From Trichodesmium sp002260545 (lineage in GTDB: Bacteria; Cyanobacteriota; Cyanobacteriia; Cyanobacteriales; Microcoleaceae): DNA of 64,000 nt. The position numbers were made by a program, and so were the translations under genes. Where the stretch lies: NCBI RefSeq assembly GCF_050016015.1, contig NZ_JBNHEQ010000323.1:10028-74027 (forward strand), in the 5' to 3' direction. The notes beneath the pieces are model-generated. The model saw only the letters and a list, made by a program, of their open reading frames with translations, did not search any database and had not been told where the DNA came from. Shown piece by piece: positions 59,038 through 64,000 of this stretch; positions within the stretch are counted from its first letter, which is position 1, and each line of letters opens with the position of its first letter.

Positions 59038-60827
59038 TTAACTACAACCTAGAATTTTACAAGTATTTTCGACTAAACTATGAGCGAATTTATCAAAAGG
59101 TTCTGATAATTTTTCATCTAATAATTTACCATCATCAGAAAAAGCATTCCAAGCTTGAGCAATAGCAATTTGCTCTGGAATTACCCAAGCATGAACCCAT
59201 CGCAAAATTAACCGTAAATGATTTAGTGCATTACTATTTGATTGACCTGCTGTAAAATACCTACACAATTCCGGCAAAATTAGTCCAAACCTGGTTATGC
59301 CAGTTTTGCGGCTTATTTCCTGCTTCAGCCTGGGGAGTCGGCTCCTTCCAGTTCACAGGCGTAATTTCGGGTGCAGCCCACCCTAGTTTTTTGATTGACT
59401 TCCCCATATTGGGAAAGGACTAATGCCGCATTTAAGTCGCGGTCTATAACTGTTCCGCAATGAGGGCAGTTATAAGTGCGGTCACTTAACGTTAATTCTT
59501 GATGGATATGACCGCAATGATGACAGGTTTTGGATGATGGAAACCACCGATCAGCTAGCACTACAGTACCGCCATTGGCCACAATTTTGGTTGTCAATCG
59601 TTGCCTAAATTCATAGAATCCTTGGCGGGCTACTGATGCTGCTAGCTTGCCATTTTGCGTCATACCTTTTACGTTTAAATCTTCGAGACAAACGTGCTTA
59701 ATCTTGCCTGCTAAATCCGTGGTAGTTTTTTCAAGAAAATCCTTGCGAATGTTAGCAATACGACCATGATGTTTGGCAATTTTTTTAAAGTATTTAATCG
59801 CATTTTTAGAAGTTTTTTTACCCAGACCACCTAATTGTTTATTGCGATTACGCCATTGGAACTTGGCCAATTTTAATTGCTCTTTTTTAATTGACTCAGG
59901 AAGAGCAATAGTGCTGTTTTCTTCTGATGAAGCTATTGTGCCAAATTGTTTAATGCCTACATCAATGCCAAAAACTTCTTGAGTCCGCTGGTCCACTAAT
60001 GGATGAACTGGTAATTTTTCTGCTTCAATAGCAAAGCTGACAAACCATCTTTCACCTGTTTGGCTAACAGTAAAAGTCTGAGATGCTGCCTTGTAGGGTA
60101 CTGGTTCAACTAATCGAAAAGTACCCAGCGTCGGTATTTTGATGTAGTTACCAGCTTTTACTATACTCTTTCCATTTCCATCGTAAACAGTAAAAGATTG
60201 CAAGTCTTTTTTACCCTTAAATTGAGGGGATTTGCTTATCCCTTCTTTATACCGTTTAAATGCCTCACCTAAATGCTGAAAAGCACTTTGATAAATTCGA
60301 GACGAATAGTTGTTTGTCCAAGCATATTCTGGCTGATTCTTTACATAATTAGTAAAGACTTTTTTGGCTTCATTTATGCGTTGACTATAGCTAAAATTAA
60401 CCTCTTTACCTCGCTTATTTACTTTGGTCATGCCCTTGGTTCCATTGACCATATTCAGACCATAGTTATACACAAAGCGGGCATAACCGGCGCACTGAGC
60501 CATCAATGACCGCTCTTTATTATTGAGCTTTAACTCCAGCTTGATTGAATACATCTTTATCGCTTCCTTTTGTTACTATAAGCTATTTGCTGAAAAATGT
60601 CTCAATTTTCCTGCTCAATTACTACCTTTTTGCAAGAAATTGCCAGGGATACCAAGACTAGCAACTGGCTCCTTCTCTCCATTACAAAAGGGGAGTTTGA
60701 GAGTCCGCAAATCTAATATTTCTACTTCAGCACCTATCGCTTCTACTCTTTCGGCTACTATTTCTAAAGCTTGCTGGCTATAGGAACTAGACCTTAAACT
60801 ACCACCAATTCCCACAATTTTTACCAT
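59038..60827 (-). pseudogene. NADPH-dependent FMN reductase, split by a TnpB element
   Basis: The first 53 residues (MVKIVGIGGSLRSSSYSQQ ... LKLPFCNGEKE) are read from 60827, the last 69 (GQSNSNALNHLRLILRWVHAWV ... SLVENTCKILGC) from about 59238 to 59038, both on the minus strand. Between them lie 1.4 kb holding an intact tnpB. Family members have about 190-200 residues, so roughly 70 middle residues, including the PEYxGG-type FMN site, are missing: the insertion was accompanied by a deletion. These flavin reductases use NADPH to reduce FMN or quinones, but the remnant cannot be functional. Confidence 0.8.
59325..60554 (-). CDS. tnpB: IS200/IS605-type RNA-guided nuclease TnpB, intact
   Basis: 409 residues without lesions. 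Helical N terminus (MYSIKLELKLNNKERSLMAQ), RuvC-like catalytic residues D in FGIDVGIKQ, E in VCLEDLNVKGM and D in TVIDRDLNAALV, and a zinc ribbon CHHCGH ... CPHCG. TnpB cuts DNA guided by an RNA (omega RNA) read from the 3' end of the gene and the right end of the element, which protects against element loss. No tnpA is next to it, so it moves only with help in trans. The gene lies inside the FMN-reductase remnant on the same strand. Confidence 0.93.
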   Translation of the reverse strand: MYSIKLELKLNNKERSLMAQCAGYARFVYNYGLNMVNGTKGMTKVNKRGKEVNFSYSQRINEAKKVFTNYVKNQPEYAWTNNYSSRIYQSAFQHLGEAFKRYKEGISKSPQFKGKKDLQSFTVYDGNGKSIVKAGNYIKIPTLGTFRLVEPVPYKAASQTFTVSQTGERWFVSFAIEAEKLPVHPLVDQRTQEVFGIDVGIKQFGTIASSEENSTIALPESIKKEQLKLAKFQWRNRNKQLGGLGKKTSKNAIKYFKKIAKHHGRIANIRKDFLEKTTTDLAGKIKHVCLEDLNVKGMTQNGKLAASVARQGFYEFRQRLTTKIVANGGTVVLADRWFPSSKTCHHCGHIHQELTLSDRTYNCPHCGTVIDRDLNAALVLSQYGEVNQKTRVGCTRNYACELEGADSPG

Positions 60828-60983
60828 TCCATTTAACCTAAAATATATTTTTCTCAGTTAGAGTCGTAATTAATTAAGTACGATTTAAAATAGCAAAGCA
60901 AATTAACAAACGTCAATTCTGAAATACGCTATCTATATAATATATATATGCTTAATCGGGATAAAAGGCCACAATTAAAAATA

Positions 60984-62987
60984 ATGAAAAATTTTTGGCA
61001 ACAAATTAGAACTGATGTACTTAAGGGAATTAATCACCATAACTCATCATTATCTAAAGCTAAATTAAATACCCAAAATACTAAAACTATTCTTGGTAAA
61101 ATTCCTGGTCAAAAATTAAGTAGAAAATTAGGGTGGAAAATTTTGGCTACTGGGATAATTGCTCAAGGAGCATTATTGGGAACTCCAGCTTTTGCCGATA
61201 GTACGCAAAACAATCTTAGCTATAGTCAGCTATTAGAGAAAATTCAAGCTGGAGAAGTAACAGAAATAGATGCTTATCCCTCTCAAGGAATTGCTAAAGT
61301 TAGCCTGAAGGGGCAAAAGGCAAATGAGCCAATGTACACAGTTAATATGTTTGAGTATAACCCCGAACTACTAGATCAAGTTCGCGCTCAAAAAATTGAC
61401 TTTGAGCTGAAGCGCTCTCCCGACAATAGTTTTGCGATGGGTATTATATTTAATATTCTCATCGTCTTTATAGTTATCTTTGTATTACTGACAATTTTGC
61501 GTCGCTCTAGTCAGTCTCAGGGAAATGCTTTAAATTTTGGTAAGTCTAGGGCACGTTTTCAGATGGAGGCTAAGACTGGGGTATTGTTTGATGATGTGGC
61601 AGGTATCGAAGAAGCAAAGGAAGAACTTCAGGAAGTTGTTACTTTCTTGAAAAAACCAGAGAAGTTTACAGCTATTGGGGCGAAAATTCCTAAAGGTGTT
61701 CTTTTGGTAGGTCCGCCAGGAACAGGTAAGACTCTTTTGGCAAAGGCGATCGCTGGTGAAGCAGGGGTTCCTTTTTTTAGTATTTCTGGTTCGGAATTTG
61801 TAGAAATGTTTGTGGGTGTGGGAGCTTCTAGGGTAAGAGACTTGTTTAGAAAGGCTAAGGAAAATGCTCCTTGCATCATATTTATAGATGAAATAGATGC
61901 GGTAGGTAGACAAAGAGGTGCTGGTATTGGTGGGGGTAATGATGAGAGGGAACAAACTCTTAACCAATTACTGACGGAAATGGATGGGTTTGAGGGTAAT
62001 ACTGGAATTATTATTATTGCGGCGACTAACCGTCCAGATGTTTTGGATGCTGCTTTATTACGTCCGGGTCGTTTTGATAGACAGGTGACAGTTGACTTAC
62101 CTGCTTATAAGGGACGTTTAGGAATTTTGGAAGTTCATGCTCGGAATAAGAAATTAACTCCAGATGTTTCTTTGGAGGCGATCGCTCGCAAGACACCTGG
62201 TTTTTCGGGAGCTGACTTAGCTAATATGTTGAATGAAGCAGCTATTTTGACTGCTAGACGACGAAAAGAAGGAATTACACCGTCGGAAATTGATGATGCT
62301 ATTGACAGAGTAACTATCGGTTTGAGTCTCACCCCATTATTGGATAGTAAGAAAAAACGGTTAATTGCTTACCATGAGTTAGGTCATGCTTTATTGATGA
62401 CCCTGCTAAAAAATTCTGATCCTCTGAATAAGGTGACTATTATTCCTCGTTCTGGTGGAGTGGGTGGTTTTGCTCAACCAATTATGGATGAGGGGATGAT
62501 TGACAGTGGGATGTATACCCGTGGTTGGTTAGTAGACCGGATTACAATTTCTCTAGGTGGACGTGCTGCAGAAGAGGAAATTTTTGGCTCTGCGGAAGTT
62601 ACGGTGGGAGCTGCCAACGATATTAGGAGTGTGGCCAATTTGGCTCGTGAGATGGTAACTCGTTATGGAATGTCTGACTTAGGACCTTTGGCTTTAGAAA
62701 ATCCAAGTGGAGAGGTTTTTTTGGGTCGAGGTTGGCAGTCGCAGCAGTCAGAATATTCTGAGGAAGTTGCTACTAAGATTGACCATCAAGTACGAGCAAT
62801 GGCTGTTCATTGTTATGAAGAAGCTCGGCGAATTATTCGAGAAAATCGTGTTTTGATGGATAGATTAGTAGATTTATTAATAGAAAAGGAGACTATTGAG
62901 GGTGAAGAGTTTCGTAGAATAGTTTCGGAATATACAGAGTTACCTGAGAAACAAAAGGTTTCTATTAATTTGGAAAAGAAAAGTTGA
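60984..62987 (+). CDS. ftsH: ATP-dependent zinc metalloprotease FtsH
   Basis: 667 residues from the ATG at 60984; the frame also has an ATG at 60948, but a TATAAT-like promoter box directly precedes that one. The N-terminal region has a helix ending in AFA (possible signal-peptide-like segment, about 52-72) and a second membrane helix near 151-173 with an intervening lumenal or periplasmic domain. AAA module: Walker A GPPGTGKT (243-250), Walker B IIFIDEID, second region of homology NRPDVLDAALLRPGRFDR; protease site HELGH (464-468). FtsH degrades damaged membrane proteins, for example D1 of photosystem II. Cyanobacteria have several; which paralogue this is cannot be settled here. Confidence 0.95.
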   Translation: MKNFWQQIRTDVLKGINHHNSSLSKAKLNTQNTKTILGKIPGQKLSRKLGWKILATGIIAQGALLGTPAFADSTQNNLSYSQLLEKIQAGEVTEIDAYPSQGIAKVSLKGQKANEPMYTVNMFEYNPELLDQVRAQKIDFELKRSPDNSFAMGIIFNILIVFIVIFVLLTILRRSSQSQGNALNFGKSRARFQMEAKTGVLFDDVAGIEEAKEELQEVVTFLKKPEKFTAIGAKIPKGVLLVGPPGTGKTLLAKAIAGEAGVPFFSISGSEFVEMFVGVGASRVRDLFRKAKENAPCIIFIDEIDAVGRQRGAGIGGGNDEREQTLNQLLTEMDGFEGNTGIIIIAATNRPDVLDAALLRPGRFDRQVTVDLPAYKGRLGILEVHARNKKLTPDVSLEAIARKTPGFSGADLANMLNEAAILTARRRKEGITPSEIDDAIDRVTIGLSLTPLLDSKKKRLIAYHELGHALLMTLLKNSDPLNKVTIIPRSGGVGGFAQPIMDEGMIDSGMYTRGWLVDRITISLGGRAAEEEIFGSAEVTVGAANDIRSVANLAREMVTRYGMSDLGPLALENPSGEVFLGRGWQSQQSEYSEEVATKIDHQVRAMAVHCYEEARRIIRENRVLMDRLVDLLIEKETIEGEEFRRIVSEYTELPEKQKVSINLEKKS

Positions 62988-63085
62988 GGTCTAAGGTGTT
63001 TTTTGGGTGGTAGATGGTTGAAAAGAGATTTTCACTTACTACTTACCCAAAGATAGTTATGTATATTACTACGAGTCAGGCATCT

Positions 63086-64000
63086 GAAAATTATTTTGGT
63101 AGTTTGGAGAAAAATATCTAACCATCACAGAAATAATTAACTTGAGAATTTTTCCCTATTTCTATTCCCTGCTCAAAAACTATAACGTCTTAGTTTAAGT
63201 CTCAGAGGAAAAAGTGTCTCAAAGTCTCAAAATTTGGAGAGGTTAGAGAAAATATCTAACCATAACATAAATAATTAGGTCGAGTTTCTATTGTGTGTGG
63301 AAAAACTATAACGTCTGAGTTTAAGCATGAGAGGAAAAAGTGTCTCAAACTCTCAAAATTTTGAGAGGTTGGAGAAAATATCTGAGAATGAGAGAAATAG
63401 TTAAGTTGAGAACTTTTGCCTGTTTCTATTCTCTATGGAAAAACTATAACGTCTGAGTTTAAGCATGAGAGGAAAAAGTGTCTCAAACTCTCAAAATTTT
63501 GAGAGGTTGGAGAAAATATCTGAGAATGAGAGAAATAGTTAAGTTGAGAACTTTTGCCTGTTTCTATTCTCTATTGAAAAACTATAACGTCTGAGTTTAA
63601 GCATGAGAGGGAAAAGTCTCTCCAAGTCTGAAAATTTTCATAGGTGGGAGAAAGTATCTAACCATGTGGAAAAACTATAACGTCTTAGTTTAAGCATGAG
63701 AGGAAAAAATCTCTCCAAGTCTGAAAATTTTCATAGGTGGGAGAAAATATCTAACCATAACAGAAATAATCAACTTGAGAACTTTTGCTTGTTTCTATTC
63801 TCTGTTCAAAAACTATAACGTCTTAGTTTAAGCATGAGAGGAAAAAATCTCTCCAAGTCTGAAAATTTTCATAGGTGGGAGAAAATATCTAACCATAACA
63901 GAAATAATCAACTTGAGAACTTTTGCTTGTTTCTATTCTCTGTTCAAAAACTATAACGTCTTAGTTTAAGCATGAGAGGAAAAAATCTCTCCAAGTCTGA
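63086..64000. repeat. 138-bp tandem array downstream of ftsH, running off the window
   Basis: The phrase AAAAACTATAACGTCT starts at 63175, 63301, 63439, 63577, 63670, 63808 and 63946; spacings are 126, 138, 138, 93, 138 and 138 bp, all multiples of three. Each unit also has a GAGAGGAAAAA phrase, an AAAATTTT-centred palindrome (perfect CTCTCAAAATTTTGAGAG in two units), a GAGAAAATATCT phrase and a TTGAGAACTTTTGC...TCTATTCTC phrase. A partial unit begins near 63086. Every frame on both strands has stops within a unit, so it is not coding as it stands. Confidence 0.9.

Noticed and set aside
63301..63700. Coding tandem repeat on the minus strand
   Set aside because: At least one stop per unit in every frame, though the spacing is a multiple of three; kept only as a finding.
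63175..64000. CRISPR array
   Set aside because: Units are 93-138 bp and repeated throughout, with no short repeat plus unique spacers and no cas gene.

Overview
The window looks like an AT-rich chromosome segment of a filamentous, motile cyanobacterium (inference; a non-heterocystous marine Trichodesmium/Okeania-like genome would fit). The reasons are many GCGATCGC (HIP1) octamers, a complete Hmp/Pil-type motility chemosensory cluster with HmpF, a cyAbrB regulator, a RuBisCO-like protein, and very low coding density with repeats filling the gaps between genes. No tRNA, rRNA, CRISPR array or phage was recognised.

Layout. 1-8.5 kb: ruvC, a TPM-domain membrane protein, then a broken STAND-type NTPase gene whose 5' end has been triplicated. 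8.5-13.4 kb: DCC protein, a tandem repeat containing a 100-N gap, an ArgRS-like protein without catalytic core, a Crp-family regulator and a long repeat-filled gap. 13.4-20.3 kb: a REC-PAS-GAF-GGDEF-EAL gene with one internal stop, a broken tnpB, then the methionine-salvage genes mtnW (RuBisCO-like) and mtnX. 20.9-25 kb: a decayed carbonic anhydrase, argC, and a hemB gene split by two stacked miniature elements. 26.5-36 kb: cyAbrB, a tnpB remnant, a GHMP kinase with a membrane protein, holA, a 2H phosphoesterase-like gene and cobL. 37-42 kb: a methanogen-output-domain protein and sensor kinase, a DUF938 methyltransferase, and rpmA-rplU. 42.4-57.1 kb: hybrid CheA, MCP, CheW, CheY and a PatA-like regulator on the minus strand, and divergent hmpF. 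57.5-64 kb: tilS, an FMN-reductase gene destroyed by an intact TnpB element, ftsH, and a 138-bp tandem array that runs off the window.

The main theme is decay by miniature elements. A superfamily with TAYCA-type ends and mostly 3-bp TAA/TTA target duplications (families A, B and D here) has at least 12 copies. It splits hemB and the carbonic anhydrase gene and sits in several operon gaps. Other families have different target duplications: G (8 bp), an IS903-like element (9 bp), K (5-6 bp), plus J, C and E. Several genes also carry point nonsense codons in otherwise open frames.

Working pathways suggested by the intact genes: MtnW and MtnX catalyse consecutive steps of methylthioadenosine salvage. 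PatA-like/CheY/CheW/MCP/CheA form one signalling array that probably controls type IV pilus motility together with HmpF. rplU-rpmA is the usual L21-L27 operon. Family letters A-L are local names used only in this report.
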